DNA of 64,000 nucleotides from contig OY992837.1 of assembly GCA_963921425.1 (NCBI GenBank), positions 13,365,896 through 13,429,895 of the forward strand. Direction: 5' to 3'. Positions 34,201 to 45,469 of the stretch are shown one piece after another. A model generated the notes under the pieces. It saw nothing but the letters and a program-made list of their open reading frames with translations, searched no databases and was not told the DNA's origin. Each line of letters starts with the position of its first letter. The stretch's first letter is position 1. The stretch comes from Dryas octopetala. Its lineage: Eukaryota > Streptophyta > Magnoliopsida > Rosales > Rosaceae. Made by a program: the position numbers and the translations under genes.

Positions 34201-34608
34201 CGTGTCTCTCATAAGCAACCTAATCGTATGGATTAGGGTGGTTTTCCCTACAACTTTATTGCTCATTTGCACATATATTTTGAGAACTATTTCAATAAAT
34301 TTAGTAATTGCATTCTCAGTTAATCCATGCCTCAAAAAGTGATAACATTTACTACAAAGTGCGACGACAATTTGGTCAGAAGGGAAAATCCGGCCTCTCG
34401 CATGTATTACTTGAGATGAACCCGATACTTAAACTCATAACAACAACTATTGTAACAAATTAACGGTGTATGCGTAAAAAATTTGATGCCAATCTAAAAA
34501 AAAAATAAAACATTCTCACACTAGAAACAAAACAACTTCAAAGGTGCACATTAATAAATAGAATATATGCCCAAAAATTAACGTATGCGCAATAGAAAGA
34601 GCCGCTTT

Positions 34609-34639
34609 GCACTCGCGAGAGCGAGTGCGGAGAGGCTAG
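34609..34639 (+). other. Helitron 3' terminus: hairpin and CTAG
   Basis: An 8-base stem gcactcgc/gcgagtgc with a 4-base loop is followed seven bases later by CTAG and host T. This is the usual Helitron termination signal. Confidence 0.9.
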
Positions 34640-34915
34640 TTTAACTAAAATAAACTCCTCAGTATCCAAATGCCACCTCGAGTTGACTTGCTAAAATTTC
34701 GACCAAAAAAAAAAAGACTTACTAAAATATATTTATGGACAATTCTTGGGTCACTTCCAGCCTTCCAGGGTGTACCTTAGTTCATAACTTCATATACACC
34801 CTAACGGGTATAAATCAATAGTAAATTTACACATGTATATATATATATATATATTTTTTTTTTAGAAAGACACATGTCTTTTTTAAAAGAAAATTTAATA
34901 AAATAGTTAATATTT

Positions 34916-35480
34916 GGGCCAAAGTTCACTTTTAGTTCCATTAATTTGAGCTGAGTTTCACTTTGGTCCATACAATTTCAATTATTATGATTTTGGTCCT
35001 GTAATTTACAAATCGTTACAATTCAAAGACATATTAATATTTTTGTTCATTAAATCGTCAAATTTGATGTGCTTTAGATCATGTACTTTACAAACCATTT
35101 TGATTTTGGTCATGTACTTTACATATGAGTAATGCTATTTTGACAAAATTAAGTGACCAAAATGAAAGGGATCAAATGAGGTGTTACTTGGGGAGGTGGT
35201 CTTCATCTCCATATGGTCTTCATCTTCACATCTCCCCAAGTGACACCTCATTTCGTCCCTCTCATTTTGTCACTTAATTTGGTCCAAATAGCATTACTCT
35301 TTACATATATATCGTTAGCTATTCAATGACTAAGTTAACGAATTAATGGTAAAAAAATGCTAATGTGTTCTTGAATTGCAACAATATGTAAATACAATTA
35401 TCAAAATTAGAACAATTCAAACTACAGGGATGAAAGTGGAACCTAACTCAAACTACAAGGACTAAAAGTGAAATTTAGCC
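34916..35480. mobile_element. MITE with 8-bp TSD, itself carrying a nested MITE
   Basis: The left end gggccaaagttcacttttag is mirrored at the right by actaaaagtgaaatttagcc. Flanks carry taatattt at 34908-34915 and 35481-35488. The interior ('gattttggtcctgtaatttac', 'gatcatgtactttac') matches the element at 59832-60185, so both belong to one family. A second MITE sits inside at 35126-35298. Confidence 0.72.
35126..35298. mobile_element. Nested MITE with 9-bp TSD
   Basis: The stretch agtaatgctattt at the left is mirrored by aaatagcattact at the right. The arms continue through 'cacttaattt' and 'aggtgtcacttgggga'-like sequence. The duplication ctttacata lies at 35117-35125 and 35299-35307. It interrupts the outer MITE. 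Confidence 0.75.
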
Positions 35481-35558
35481 TAATATTTATTACCCCTATT
35501 TATACTGTAGTTAATGTCATAGCCTCCTGTCATGACTGTAGTTAATTTATAACCTCAA

Positions 35559-36684
35559 TAATCAACTGATTGCTGAGGTTTTGAGGTACATGGTGGAAAG
35601 AGCCTTAATAACCCCTACAAACGAAGTTGTTGACATGTTGAATGAAAAGATAATTGGTATCTTTCCAGGTATGGAAGAGACTTTGTATTCATTTGACAAG
35701 GTCGAGGACGACACAAGGAACTTGTATCAACCAGAATTTTTAAATGCAATAACGGTTGGTGGTTTGCCACCACACAAATTGACGTTAAAGAGAGGTGCTC
35801 CAATCATGTTGCTAAGGAATATTGATCCGAAATTGGGATTGTGTAATGGTACCAGATTATTATGCCGTGGTTCTTACCAAAACCTCATTGACGCTGAAAT
35901 TCTAACTGGGCAATTTGCGGGAACTAGAGTTTTTCTACCAAGAATTCCTCTAAAGAATGCAGAGACTGCTGGACTCCCATTCGAATTGACAAGGAAGCAG
36001 TTTCCAGTTAAATTGAGTTTCTCCTTGACTATAAACAAATCTCAAGGTCAGACAATACCACACGTAGGTATTTATCTTCCAGATCATGTTTTCAGTCATG
36101 GGCAGTTATATGTGGCTTTATCGAGAGGGGTTTCAAGGTCAACAACTAAGGTTCAAGTAAAAAAAGGCTCAATAGCCGGTGAAAGTGGTATTTTTACCAG
36201 AAATGTGGTGTACAAAGAAGTTTTGCTCCAACCCGATAACGTATGACGTGTCTCTCATAAGCAACCTAATCTTATGGATTAGGGTGGTTTTCCCTACAAC
36301 TTTATTGCTCATTTGCACATATATTTTGAGAACTATTTGAATAAATTTAGTAATTGCATTCTCAGTTAATCCATGCCTCAAAAAGTGATAACATTTACTA
36401 CAAAGTGCGACGACAATTTGGTCAGAAGAGAAAAGCCGGCCTCTCGCATGTATTACTTGAGATGAACCTGATACTTAGACTCATAATAACAACTATTGTA
36501 ACAAATCAACGGTGTATGCGTAAAAAATTTCATGCCAATCTAAAAAAAAATGAAACATTCTCACACTAGAAACAAAAAAACATCAAAGGTGTACATTAAT
36601 AAATAGAATGTATGCCCAAAAATTAACGTATGCGCAATAGAAAGAGCCACTTCGCACTCGCGAGAGCGAGTGCGGAGAGGCTAG
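35559..36684 (+). mobile_element. Second, 5'-truncated copy of the Helitron 3' end
   Basis: From taatcaactg at 35559 to CTAG at 36681-36684 this repeats the helicase C-terminus and terminal region of the first Helitron with few differences. Relative to it, 30 bases are missing in frame near 35582, and there is no CACTA insertion (35806-35824 is the empty site). Coding continues from 35581 to the stop at 36246 with LTINKSQGQT and YVALSR motifs. The hairpin at 36654-36673 and CTAG followed by T are intact. It cannot be autonomous. Confidence 0.88.
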
Positions 36685-37512
36685 TTTAATTAATATATCC
36701 AACTCAATTAACTAATTATGTAATTAAATCCAACTTTAGACATGGTTAATTAATTTAATCAATCTAACTTAACTAATTAATCATACATAATAACCTTAAA
36801 GAGAAAGTAAAGATTAAACACATGGTTGTAGACCCTCTTATCTTAATCTCCACAAATAGAATTGCTAAAACACAAAGCTCAAGAGTCTTACCCAAAGACC
36901 TTACCTAAGCGAGCAAAAAATTCGGCAGAGTCTCCCTATAAATTGCCGAAATTATTTGATTGTGATGTTCCTGGGTGCAAAATCCTTATGGGCACCCAAT
37001 GGAACAACCCGATCAAATATTTTAAACTAAGAGACTCCCAACAAGTGGTTTGTCTCAAGGCCAAAAGCTTTGTAGAAAGAGAAGCTCTCAACTCTCACAA
37101 AACTCTCAGCTGAAATGTGAAGAGAAGTGAGAGACAAGGGTTTTTATTTATAGGCACATGAAGTTTAACTAAGCTTCCAATGTGGGATAGTTACACAAAA
37201 GCATACTAACAAGAGAGTGAAACCGAACCGGGTCTAGGGGTTAAATGGGTTGAAGAAACGGGTAGAAAATGCGGGTTAACGGGCTGGTCCGGCTGGGGTC
37301 AAATCGGGTCGACATGCGGGTCAAAAGCCCACCCGGCAGTGACCATGTTGCCTACGAGATGAATGGCTGAGATTGGGAAAGGCGTTAATGAGCTCCAACA
37401 CTCAAGATTAAAACGTGGGTTTTAATTCCTTGTGGTGCAGCGCACCACTTCCCTAGTACGCTTGCTGAGTTAGCGCCATTGGGCGCTTCGTCAGATGCGT
37501 TGGGCCAATTGC
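36685..37512. other. Intergenic DNA, probably LTR-derived
   Basis: No gene is recognised. On the minus strand the stretch at about 37090-37170 (TATA-like tataaat, then a leader rich in gagag) resembles the promoter and R region of a retrotransposon LTR, but no ends could be fixed. The 83-codon frame at 36862-37113 has no motif. Confidence 0.3.
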
Positions 37513-37680
37513 TAGGGGTGGGCATCAACTCATTCGAGCCGACACTTCAACCAACTCGCCGACCAAATCACCCGTAGCCGACCTAACCCGATAGACGTCG
37601 GCTCGGGCTCGGGTTCTCGTCATCCACTAATTGTCGGCACCCGAGCCGACCTGCCAGGTGAGAGAGATAGAGAGATCCAG

Positions 37681-37740
<60 letters not shown>

Positions 37741-38060
37741 GAGAGAGAGAGAGAGAGAAAGATCCAGGAGAGAGGGAGAGAGATCCAAGTGAGAGGAAGA
37801 GAGATCCAAGCGAGAAAGACAGAGAGATCCAAGCGAGAAAGACAAAGACCCATGTGACTAGGCGAGCGAGAGAGAGGAAGAGTGGCAGCGGCTGCCATTT
37901 TTTCCGGCGAGAGAGAGAAGCCTTGTCGGCTTAACCCGTCTCTGACATGCTCCAACTGTTAACCTAATAGACGATGGCCCTCTCCGATCGATGGTTGTGC
38001 GGGCAGTGGTGGTTTGAGGTACACGTGCGCTGTCAGTCCCAGTCAGCATCCTTTTTTTTT
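37513..38060 (+). mobile_element. Left part of a hAT element with GA-rich interior
   Basis: TAGGGGTGGGCATCAACTC is a typical hAT left terminus, followed by gccgac/cggctcggg repeats. The matching right terminus is absent, so the element is cut off, probably by the LTR fragment to its right; the right limit given here is approximate. A long GA microsatellite lies inside. Confidence 0.5.
37681..37760. repeat. GA microsatellite
   Basis: About 27 uninterrupted GA units (37682-37735) and, after 'cata', a further run to about 37760. The long Ser/Leu-rich frames on the opposite strand arise from this repeat. Confidence 0.95.
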
Positions 38061-38069
38061 TTTTTTCTA

Positions 38070-38456
38070 ATTCTCCAAACTTCATAAATTCAGCAAACAT
38101 CCGACCTTCGAAAAATCCTACAAACTCATGAGGCTGCGTACTAATTATCTGAGGTTTCAAAACATTATTTTGATCTCCAGAATTTCTATGAAAAATTCAA
38201 CTTCTCCAAGTAAAATTTCAAAAAATCAAATAATAGCCTAAAATAATTACCCAACTTAAAAAATTCGTAACTCCTTCTTCCGAATTCCAATTTCAACAAA
38301 CCTCACACCGTTAAACTTAGAAAAACAAGCTCTACGCTACCAAGGTCTAACCTTAGTCACTTGGTATTCAGAAAAATTCGTCAACTCTGAGGAAAAAAAC
38401 TTAATTTCTAAATTAAATAGAAAAATAAAATATTGGAAATTCTAGGGTGTCACAAC
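38070..38456 (-). mobile_element. Partial Gypsy-type LTR
   Basis: Read on the minus strand the segment begins TGTGACACCCTAGAATTTCC, the usual start of many plant Gypsy LTRs, and continues with typical A/T-rich LTR sequence. The other end is not identifiable. Confidence 0.4.
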
Positions 38457-38603
38457 TTTTTAGTGCTTATGTTTATTTTCTTCTTTTTACACTATACTAG
38501 AATGAAATTACTGCATTTCTTACAAATGATTAATGTAACCTAAATTTATGGTAATTGATTGAAAACATAAGCAAAATGCATATTTTCTCACAGAAATGCA
38601 CTT

Positions 38604-39054
38604 TTTTTTTATTAAAGAAATTTTATTGAAGAAGACTAATGAGAATTACAATCAGTCTGAACTAGTCTGAAGTTGTTGAGGCTGTTGAGCTAACCAAAGT
38701 GGAGCTTCCCCTACCCAACTAGATAATCGCCCACAATGTAAGGCAAACCTAGCTAAAGCATGAGCAGCCCCATTACAAACCAGAGAAACATAAGCACAAC
38801 TAGCTCCTAGAAAATTACCCCAAACTCGTTTAGTCTCCTCCAAAAGGTGCCCATCTTGCGCCAAGTCCTCTTCAGCCCATTGAAGTCGAGAGACAATCCC
38901 TTGAGCATCAGATTCCAAATGGGACAAAGACAACCCCTGACCAAGAACAAAACAAAGCCGTGAGCAGGAGCTTGCCATTCCCCACTCTGCTGCACCCCAT
39001 GCTGCTGCTTGGGAGCTACATTTGCACTGGAGAACTCGTCAAAAAGCTGCATAG
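38604..39054 (-). pseudogene. LINE ribonuclease H domain and 3' tail, decayed
   Basis: The minus strand carries HLESDAQGIVSRLQWAEEDL, LLEETKRVWGNFLGASCAYV and CNGAAHALARFALH, the reverse-transcriptase-associated RNase H domain found in plant L1-type LINEs. A stop (38652-38654) and the A-tail (T-run at 38604-38612) follow. The upstream part is frame-broken, and at 39054 it is cut by the Gypsy element. It should resume at 44811 (about 44811-44940), where I see no clear domain. Confidence 0.75.
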
Positions 39055-39059
39055 CACGT

Positions 39060-39567
39060 TGTCACGGGCCGACTTTTCAAGGCTAAAGACGGACCGTGCG
39101 GCACTTGCTAATCTTCTCCTGAGTAGCAAGTCAGCCAAGTGAGTACCTCGTAGGCAACACAACCCACACGATATATTAGCTTTGTGCTAGCACCAAGCAA
39201 GCAACAAATAACATTCACACAAACAATAGCAAATGGAAAAGCTCACAGTGCAACAGAAGATTGAATGAATATGCTTCTTATATTGATGGCAAGAGAGTAC
39301 AGGGGCTCAAGGTGCATGCTCTTACCTATGCCAGTGATCTAGCCCAGCATTCCACCGACTAGTCACCCCCCTGTAAAGAGCATTCTGAGCCAAATTGAAC
39401 TTTACACCAAGGAACATCAAAATGTTTGAGGAGTCATAATACATAATTCCCTAAAAATACATAATTTGCTAATTACAGAAATACCCTTGCCCACAAGCAA
39501 GCGGCCAAGGCTTAACTAATGACCTTGGGCAAGCAAGCATTGCGGCATACAAAAGCAACCCCTAACA
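39060..39567 (-). repeat. Gypsy 3' LTR
   Basis: 508 bases, TGTCACGGG..CCTAACA as read on the plus strand. It matches the other LTR base for base except for one extra C in a C-run near 39370. Confidence 0.95.
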
Positions 39568-39581
39568 CCCTCCCCCACTTA
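39568..39581 (-). other. Polypurine tract of the Gypsy element
   Basis: The minus strand reads taagtgggggaggg directly before the 3' LTR. It is the plus-strand primer for reverse transcription and includes the gag-pol stop codon TAA (39579-39581). Confidence 0.85.
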
Positions 39582-42500
39582 AGCTGTCGGCGTCCTCGAC
39601 GACTGTGTGGCGCGGAATTCTTCGATCTTCTGCTTGAATGACTGCAAGTCTCCTTCCTTCTCCCAGCTTGTCTCTTCGTCTCCTAGTCCCTTCCATTTGA
39701 CAAGGAATTCCAAACGCGGACGTCTGGCCACCACCACCATTCTGTCTGCTAGGATTTCTTCAACTTCTTTTGGCTTCGGAGGCGTGACGTCGACTTCGGC
39801 TCTTGCTGGTTGGTTGCGCGCTGGATCTGCTGGATCTGGCTGATACGGCTTCAAGTTGCTGACGTGGAAGACGGGATGCACCTTCATCCAGGAGGGAACG
39901 TCGATCTTGTAGGAAACTTTGCCGACTTTGGAGATGACTGGAAATGGCCCTTCATACTTGCGGAGGAGTCTTCGGTCTTGGTTGCGGAGGACTCGGAGTT
40001 GTTCTGGCATCAACTTGAATAGGACTTGATCTCCCACTTGGAATTCTAAGGGTCGACGCCCGCGGTCTGCCCACTTCTTCATTCGGCTCGAAGCTTTTTC
40101 CAAGTAGGCTCTGGCAATCTCAGAATTAATCTTCCACTCTTTCGTGAAGTTGAAGGCCCTGGGATTCTTTCCTCTGTAAGTCTCATCTACAGTGTGCGGC
40201 AGCAGGGGTTGTTGTCCGGTTACAATCTCGAACGGGCTCCTGTTGGTTGATGAGCTCTTCTTGGAGTTGAAGCAGAATTGTGCAATGTCTAGCAGCTGCA
40301 CCCAATTCTTCTGGTTGGCATTTACAAAATGGCGCAGGTATTCTTCTAGGAGCCCATTGAATCTTTCAGTTTGGCCATCTGTCTGTGGGTGATAGCTCGA
40401 AGAGATGTTTAGTTGAGAACCAAGTAAACTAAAGAGTTCTGACCAAAACGTACCTGTGAACCTGGCATCTCTGTCACTTACAATGTTTTTGGGTACACCC
40501 CAATACTTCACCACATACTTAAAGAATAAGCGAGCTGTCTCCTCTGCCGGGCAAGACTTTGGAGTCGGGATAAATGTTGCGTACTTTGAAAATCTATCCA
40601 CTACCACTAGAATGCAACTAAGGTCCTTAACCTTCGGGAGACTAGTAATGAAATCCAATGAGACACTCTCCCAAGGTCTGGTAGGGACAGGTAATGGCTC
40701 CAACAATCCCGGAGTCTTCTGCTTCTCGATCTTGTCTTGCTGACAGATAAGGCAAGTTCTTGTGTACTCTATCACGTCATCTCGCATTTGGGGCCAGTAA
40801 TAGCCCTGTTTCAAGAGAGCATGTGTCCGCTGCCAGCCAGGGTGGCCTGCCCATAATGTATCATGGCATTCTTGTAGCAGCGTCCTGCGTAACCCATCAG
40901 CTTTCGGAACAAACAACCTGCCACCCTTTGTCCACAGCAACTGATCTTCCACCCAAAATCGGCGAGTCTTCCCTTCACCCGCGAGCTTCATAATTGCTTG
41001 GGCAACTGGATCTTTATCCAAACTTCCCCGGATACGCTCTCGCACTGATGTAGCCACCGTGCTACCCGACAAGGCTGCGAGTGCACGCAGTGCTGCGAGC
41101 TCAGCTTTTCTGCTTAAGGCATCTGCTACTTGATTGGTATTACCTGCTTTATGTTCAAAAGTGAAATCAAACTCCGCCAGGAACTCCTGCCAGCGAGCTT
41201 GTTTAGGAGTCAACTTAGGTTGCGTCAAGAAATGACTAACAGCCGAGTTGTCCGTCTTCACCACAAATCTAGATCCCAGCAGATAATGTCTCCAAGTCCT
41301 CAGGCAATGAATTACTGCCAAAAGTTCCTTCTCTTGCGCCGTGTACTTCCTCTCGGTCTCCGCCAGTTTGTGGCTTTCATAGGCAATGGGATGGCCTTCT
41401 TGTAGTAACACTCCTCCAAGTGCAAAGTCTGAGGCATCCGTTTGTACTTCGAAAGGTTTTGTCACGTCTGGGAGGGCCAGAACTGGATCATTCATCATGG
41501 TCTTCTTGATGTCTTCGAACGCCCTTTGACACTGATCATTCCAAACCCACCCTACCCCCTTTTTCAACAACTCAGTTAAGGGTGTAGTTCTCCTCGAATA
41601 GCCCTCCACGAATCGCCGATAGTAGTTGGCTAATCCGAGAAATGATCGAAGCTCTTTCACATTTCGAGGTGTCTGCCAATCTTGAATAGCCCTCACTTTC
41701 TCCATGTCCATCCTGATACGACCACGTTCTATAATGTGGCCTAGGAACTTGATACTTACTTGAGCAAATGAACACTTCTCTTTCTTCACAAATAGTTGGT
41801 TGTCCCGTAACTTTTGGAACACTTTCTTCAAATGCTCTCGGTGTTCTTCTAAGGTTGAGCTATAAACCACAATGTCATCGAGATAGACCACCACGAACTT
41901 GTCCAGGTAGTCATGAAAGACTTGGTTCATAAGAGTACAGAAGGTGGCTGGCGCATTAGTCAACCCGAATGGCATCACCATGAACTCAAAAGCTCCATAA
42001 CGGGTGACACAAGTGGTCTTCGGCTCATCTCCTTCAGCAATCCGTACTTGATAATACCCCGACCTGAGATCCAACTTCGTGAAGTATTTGGCGTTGCTCA
42101 ACTGATCAAATAGGTCGGCAATCAAGGGAATGGGATACTTGTTGCGCACCGTCACTTTGTTGAGGGCTCGATAGTCCACACATAGTCTGAGACTTCCATC
42201 CTGCTTCTTTTGAAATAGAACTGGTGCTCCGAATGGTGCCTTGGAAGGCCTAATGAACCCAGCTTCCAGTAACTCATTTAACTGTCTCCTCAATTCGGCC
42301 AACTCAGGAGGGGCCATTCGGTAGGGTGCTCTCGCAGGTGGCTTCACCCCAGGGAAGAGTTCAATCTCATGGTCTATACTTCTTCTTGGTGGTAGGGATC
42401 TTGGAAGCTCATTGGGCATCACATCTTGGTAATTCTTCAAGACTTCTTCAACCTCTGGGGGCACTTGTTCATCATTCATTTCACCTTTCACTATCGGGAC

Positions 42501-44261
42501 TATCACATAGGATGGCTCTTCGCGCTTTACCCCTTTCTTGAATTGCATGGCAGACAGGAGTCGGGGTTCACAAGGCTTCTTTATCGTTGCTTGGACCACA
42601 CTAGGTTTCTCGTCCATGATTAGTAAGTTATGTGCGGCGGGGATGGGAATGGCCTTCTTCTCCAACAGGAACTCCATCCCGAGTATGACATCGAAGTCAT
42701 CCATTTGAACCGCCACGAGGTCTGTTTGTCCTTCCCACGACCCAAGCTTGATTTGTACCTGTTTGGCCACGCCGGTTGTCGGCAATGCTTCAGAATTCAC
42801 CGCTTTCATGCGCCCAACATCCTTCTCTAACTTTAGGCCCAATCGTTGGGCTTCTCCTTTGGAGATAAAGTTATGGGTGGCACCTGTGTCAACCATCACA
42901 CTTCGGGCGGCTTTGCCATTCAAGGTTGCCTCCACGAACATAAGACCCTTTTCGGGGATCTTCTTGGGATCAACCATCTGTTTCTTCATAGCTCCCAAAA
43001 ATCTCAGAGCTCCCATGTGGCCGGGTTCTGCCTCCTGCTCCTGCTCCTCACCTGTTTCCTGCGAATGAATAGAAGCTTGCAAAGCATTTAGTGCAGATTT
43101 ATGAGGACATTCAGCCACTCTATGTGGCCCATTACATAAAAAGCAAGCAAGAGGTTTAGGTTTGAAGCCAGCTTGGTTTTGTGGTCGAGACGGGGCCGAG
43201 TCTCGAAAATTTGTGTTCCTTCTTTCGTTTCCTCCCTGGTTAGCAGGTCTCATCTCTGCTCCCCCACTTTTATTTTGGTTGGGCCTGAAGGACTTGTAGT
43301 TGTTCCCACTAGAGGAGGTTTGGTTCCTCCTACTAGAGGAGTCGTCATAAGTGTAGTCTGTCAGGCGTTCTGCAGCAGCCTGGGCGGAAGGCAAATCTCC
43401 GATTCTTTGTCTCTGTAACTCTGTTCTGGCCCATGGCTTCAATCCTTCCAGGAAATAGAATAGCTTGTCTTTTTCGGACATGTCTTGAATATCTAGCATC
43501 AAGGCTGAAAACTTCTTTACATAGTCCCTGACGGTGCCTGTTTGTTTGAGCTCTCTCAATTGCCGCCGAGCAATGTACTCGACATTCTCAGGAAAGAATT
43601 GAGTCTTGAGCTCTTTACGTAGATCTTCCCAGGTGTTGATGGTGCACCTCCCGTTCCGAATGTCGTCATATTTGGTCCTCCACCAAAGTTTTGCATCGCC
43701 AGTAAGATACATCGTGGCTATGCTCACTTTACTCTCCTCTGAGTCTGCCTTCACTGCTCTAAAATATTGTTCCATGTCGAACAGGAAGTTCTCAAGTTCC
43801 TTCGCGTCCCGTGCCCCCCCGTAGGCTTGGGGTTCGGGCACCTTCACTCTGGCGTAGCCCACTCCTTGTGTGACTGGGGCCTCATTCCCCACTGCCCGCA
43901 TAGTAAGATTGAGCTTGTTGTTCATATCTCCAAGCTCTATCTTGATGGCCTTAATCGCATCGCGAAAATCTTCCGTCAATTCATTGACAGTTTTTGAAAG
44001 CTCTTGAATTGTGTTGTCCATCGTTCCCATTCGCTCATCGAAGGGAGCTGAACTCGCACTGCTTGATGGACTCTTGCCTCGTTCCAAGGCGCCTACCCTT
44101 TCAGCCAAGCTCTCTAGTTCTCCAACCTTTTCAACGAGCCCGGGTAGGTTGTAACTTCTTATTTCTTCGGTGAGGTCTCCCAAGCTATCTGGAAGCCCAG
44201 CAAGTTCACCCAACCGACTATCGATCCACTCAAAATGTTGTGTATTCGTCATACGGGACAT
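39579..44261 (-). CDS. Gag-Pol polyprotein with C-terminal chromodomain
   Basis: The frame is open from a TTG at 44297 inside the primer-binding site; the first ATG is at 44261 and gives 1,560 residues. Numbering below is from 44297. Gag spans about 60-340 with retrotransposon capsid features, then a zinc knuckle C385-x2-C388-x3-H392-x4-C397 (one residue shorter than the usual CX2CX4HX4C). The aspartic protease has DTGA at 470-473. Reverse transcriptase has YLDD at 805-808. RNase H shows TDAS at 953-956. Integrase has an HHCC zinc region (about 1144-1185, Cys1182 and Cys1185) and catalytic D1215, D1275, E1311. The GPY/F-like segment is at 1447-1454, and a chromodomain at about 1508-1562 ends [14 protein letters not shown]. 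The chromodomain is thought to direct integration to particular chromatin. No internal stop or frameshift is present. Confidence 0.95.
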   Translation of the reverse strand: MSRMTNTQHFEWIDSRLGELAGLPDSLGDLTEEIRSYNLPGLVEKVGELESLAERVGALERGKSPSSSASSAPFDERMGTMDNTIQELSKTVNELTEDFRDAIKAIKIELGDMNNKLNLTMRAVGNEAPVTQGVGYARVKVPEPQAYGGARDAKELENFLFDMEQYFRAVKADSEESKVSIATMYLTGDAKLWWRTKYDDIRNGRCTINTWEDLRKELKTQFFPENVEYIARRQLRELKQTGTVRDYVKKFSALMLDIQDMSEKDKLFYFLEGLKPWARTELQRQRIGDLPSAQAAAERLTDYTYDDSSSRRNQTSSSGNNYKSFRPNQNKSGGAEMRPANQGGNERRNTNFRDSAPSRPQNQAGFKPKPLACFLCNGPHRVAECPHKSALNALQASIHSQETGEEQEQEAEPGHMGALRFLGAMKKQMVDPKKIPEKGLMFVEATLNGKAARSVMVDTGATHNFISKGEAQRLGLKLEKDVGRMKAVNSEALPTTGVAKQVQIKLGSWEGQTDLVAVQMDDFDVILGMEFLLEKKAIPIPAAHNLLIMDEKPSVVQATIKKPCEPRLLSAMQFKKGVKREEPSYVIVPIVKGEMNDEQVPPEVEEVLKNYQDVMPNELPRSLPPRRSIDHEIELFPGVKPPARAPYRMAPPELAELRRQLNELLEAGFIRPSKAPFGAPVLFQKKQDGSLRLCVDYRALNKVTVRNKYPIPLIADLFDQLSNAKYFTKLDLRSGYYQVRIAEGDEPKTTCVTRYGAFEFMVMPFGLTNAPATFCTLMNQVFHDYLDKFVVVYLDDIVVYSSTLEEHREHLKKVFQKLRDNQLFVKKEKCSFAQVSIKFLGHIIERGRIRMDMEKVRAIQDWQTPRNVKELRSFLGLANYYRRFVEGYSRRTTPLTELLKKGVGWVWNDQCQRAFEDIKKTMMNDPVLALPDVTKPFEVQTDASDFALGGVLLQEGHPIAYESHKLAETERKYTAQEKELLAVIHCLRTWRHYLLGSRFVVKTDNSAVSHFLTQPKLTPKQARWQEFLAEFDFTFEHKAGNTNQVADALSRKAELAALRALAALSGSTVATSVRERIRGSLDKDPVAQAIMKLAGEGKTRRFWVEDQLLWTKGGRLFVPKADGLRRTLLQECHDTLWAGHPGWQRTHALLKQGYYWPQMRDDVIEYTRTCLICQQDKIEKQKTPGLLEPLPVPTRPWESVSLDFITSLPKVKDLSCILVVVDRFSKYATFIPTPKSCPAEETARLFFKYVVKYWGVPKNIVSDRDARFTGTFWSELFSLLGSQLNISSSYHPQTDGQTERFNGLLEEYLRHFVNANQKNWVQLLDIAQFCFNSKKSSSTNRSPFEIVTGQQPLLPHTVDETYRGKNPRAFNFTKEWKINSEIARAYLEKASSRMKKWADRGRRPLEFQVGDQVLFKLMPEQLRVLRNQDRRLLRKYEGPFPVISKVGKVSYKIDVPSWMKVHPVFHVSNLKPYQPDPADPARNQPARAEVDVTPPKPKEVEEILADRMVVVARRPRLEFLVKWKGLGDEETSWEKEGDLQSFKQKIEEFRATQSSRTPTA

Positions 44262-44284
44262 CTTGTATGATTTGTAGTAACCAC

Positions 44285-44297
44285 GCTCTGATACCAA
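44285..44297 (-). other. Primer-binding site for initiator-Met tRNA
   Basis: The minus strand reads ttggtatcagagc one base after the 5' LTR. It is the standard minus-strand primer site of plant LTR retrotransposons. Confidence 0.92.
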
Positions 44298-44298
44298 C

Positions 44299-44805
44299 TG
44301 TCACGGGCCGACTTTTCAAGGCTAAAGACGGACCGTGCGGCACTTGCTAATCTTCTCCTGAGTAGCAAGTCAGCCAAGTGAGTACCTCGTAGGCAACACA
44401 ACCCACACGATATATTAGCTTTGTGCTAGCACCAAGCAAGCAACAAATAACATTCACACAAACAATAGCAAATGGAAAAGCTCACAGTGCAACAGAAGAT
44501 TGAATGAATATGCTTCTTATATTGATGGCAAGAGAGTACAGGGGCTCAAGGTGCATGCTCTTACCTATGCCAGTGATCTAGCCCAGCATTCCACCGACTA
44601 GTCACCCCCTGTAAAGAGCATTCTGAGCCAAATTGAACTTTACACCAAGGAACATCAAAATGTTTGAGGAGTCATAATACATAATTCCCTAAAAATACAT
44701 AATTTGCTAATTACAGAAATACCCTTGCCCACAAGCAAGCGGCCAAGGCTTAACTAATGACCTTGGGCAAGCAAGCATTGCGGCATACAAAAGCAACCCC
44801 TAACA
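44299..44805 (-). repeat. Gypsy 5' LTR
   Basis: 507 bases, identical to the 3' LTR apart from one missing C in a C-run near 44608. The LTR should contain the element's promoter. Confidence 0.95.
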
Positions 44806-44810
44806 CACGT

Positions 44811-45400
44811 CATAGATTACTGCTGGCTGGTGAAGTCCCATCAAACAAGGAACGTCGACTGAGAAGAACAAGAACCCACCTTCATCTCACGAAGCTTAAC
44901 CTCCAACCCCAACTTATATGCACTACTTTCCAAAAAAATATTTTAAATAAAAGCCTCATTCCAGTGCCCATTCGCATTAATCAAAGAATAAACCTGAAAA
45001 GTTGCAGGCCTTCACAACCATGGGTCACCATAAATCAAGGTGTCCTCACCATTACCAACACCACGTCGCAGACCTCGTCACAAAAATGCACTTTAATTGT
45101 ATATTTTCTCATAGAAATGAACTTCAATTGCACATTTTTTCTTTATCATATTCGAGAGCTGTCAAATTCAAATTGCCCTTCCTAAATAAACTTTTTTTTT
45201 CCCATATATCAATTTAAATACCTAGTGAGCATTTCTAATCTGCTACATTCAAATAAATTATAATTGTGTGAACTAGAACCACTAACACATTACAACCTTA
45301 GTTTCTTCTTTCAAATTAAGAAGAAAAAATAAAGAAGAATATAGCCCAAGTCCCATTTTGGGTCCAAAATCGAAATAAAACATTTAATTATTTCCGTACA
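44811..45400. other. LINE remainder and FIS1 upstream region
   Basis: The first 130 bases are the interrupted side of the LINE. The rest, AT-rich, is non-coding and probably includes the FIS1 promoter. The 142-codon frame at 44757-45185 crosses the retrotransposon end and is not a gene. Confidence 0.45.
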
Positions 45401-45406
45401 GAAACC

Positions 45407-45414
45407 TATAAATA
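45407..45414 (+). promoter_or_regulatory. Probable TATA box of FIS1
   Basis: TATAAATA lies 56 bases upstream of the FIS1 start codon (45470) on the same strand. It would place transcription start near 45437 with a short 5' UTR. Position and consensus are good; no experiment is implied. Confidence 0.55.
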
Positions 45415-45469
45415 CAAAACCCAAAGATAACACGTGAAATCCCTTGGGAGGATTCAGAGTCAACCACAA

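Larger units (their letters stand above)
22428..34639 (+). mobile_element. Helitron, split by a CACTA element
   Basis: The body encodes a decayed Helitron Rep/helicase (22428-27060 and 33766-34200) and ends in a classic Helitron 3' terminus: a hairpin gcactcgc-gaga-gcgagtgc (34609-34628), then ggagagg and CTAG at 34636-34639 followed by host T. The 5' end is not located, so the start given is only that of the coding part. A 6.7-kb CACTA element is inserted in the helicase. Helitrons move by rolling-circle replication using an HUH nuclease fused to a PIF1-type helicase; this copy cannot do so itself because of its frameshifts and deletion. Confidence 0.85.
39060..44805 (-). mobile_element. Complete Ty3/Gypsy chromovirus-type retrotransposon
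   Basis: A 5,746-base element on the minus strand. LTRs are 39060-39567 (3') and 44299-44805 (5'), both TG..CA. The target duplication CACGT is at 39055-39059 and 44806-44810. The primer-binding site ttggtatcagagc, complementary to initiator-Met tRNA, is at 44285-44297, one base inside the 5' LTR. A purine-rich tract (aagtgggggaggg) abuts the 3' LTR and overlaps the gag-pol stop. One open gag-pol frame includes a chromodomain. All parts needed for movement appear present. It inserted into a LINE fragment. The clade within chromoviruses (Galadriel, Reina or Tekay) is not decided here. Confidence 0.95.

Noticed and set aside
37620..37955. 111- and 72-codon Ser/Leu-rich frames
   Set aside because: They are translations of the GA microsatellite and have no other content.
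39607..43997. Many frames of 60-106 codons on the plus strand of the Gypsy element
   Set aside because: They are antisense shadows of the gag-pol frame, without motifs of their own.
39060..44805. An endogenous pararetrovirus (caulimovirus) copy
   Set aside because: LTRs, an integrase with a chromodomain and a 5-bp duplication mark a Ty3/Gypsy retrotransposon, and there is no movement protein.
44757..45185. 142-codon frame downstream of the retrotransposon
   Set aside because: It begins inside the LTR and runs into the old LINE, so the frame is fortuitous.
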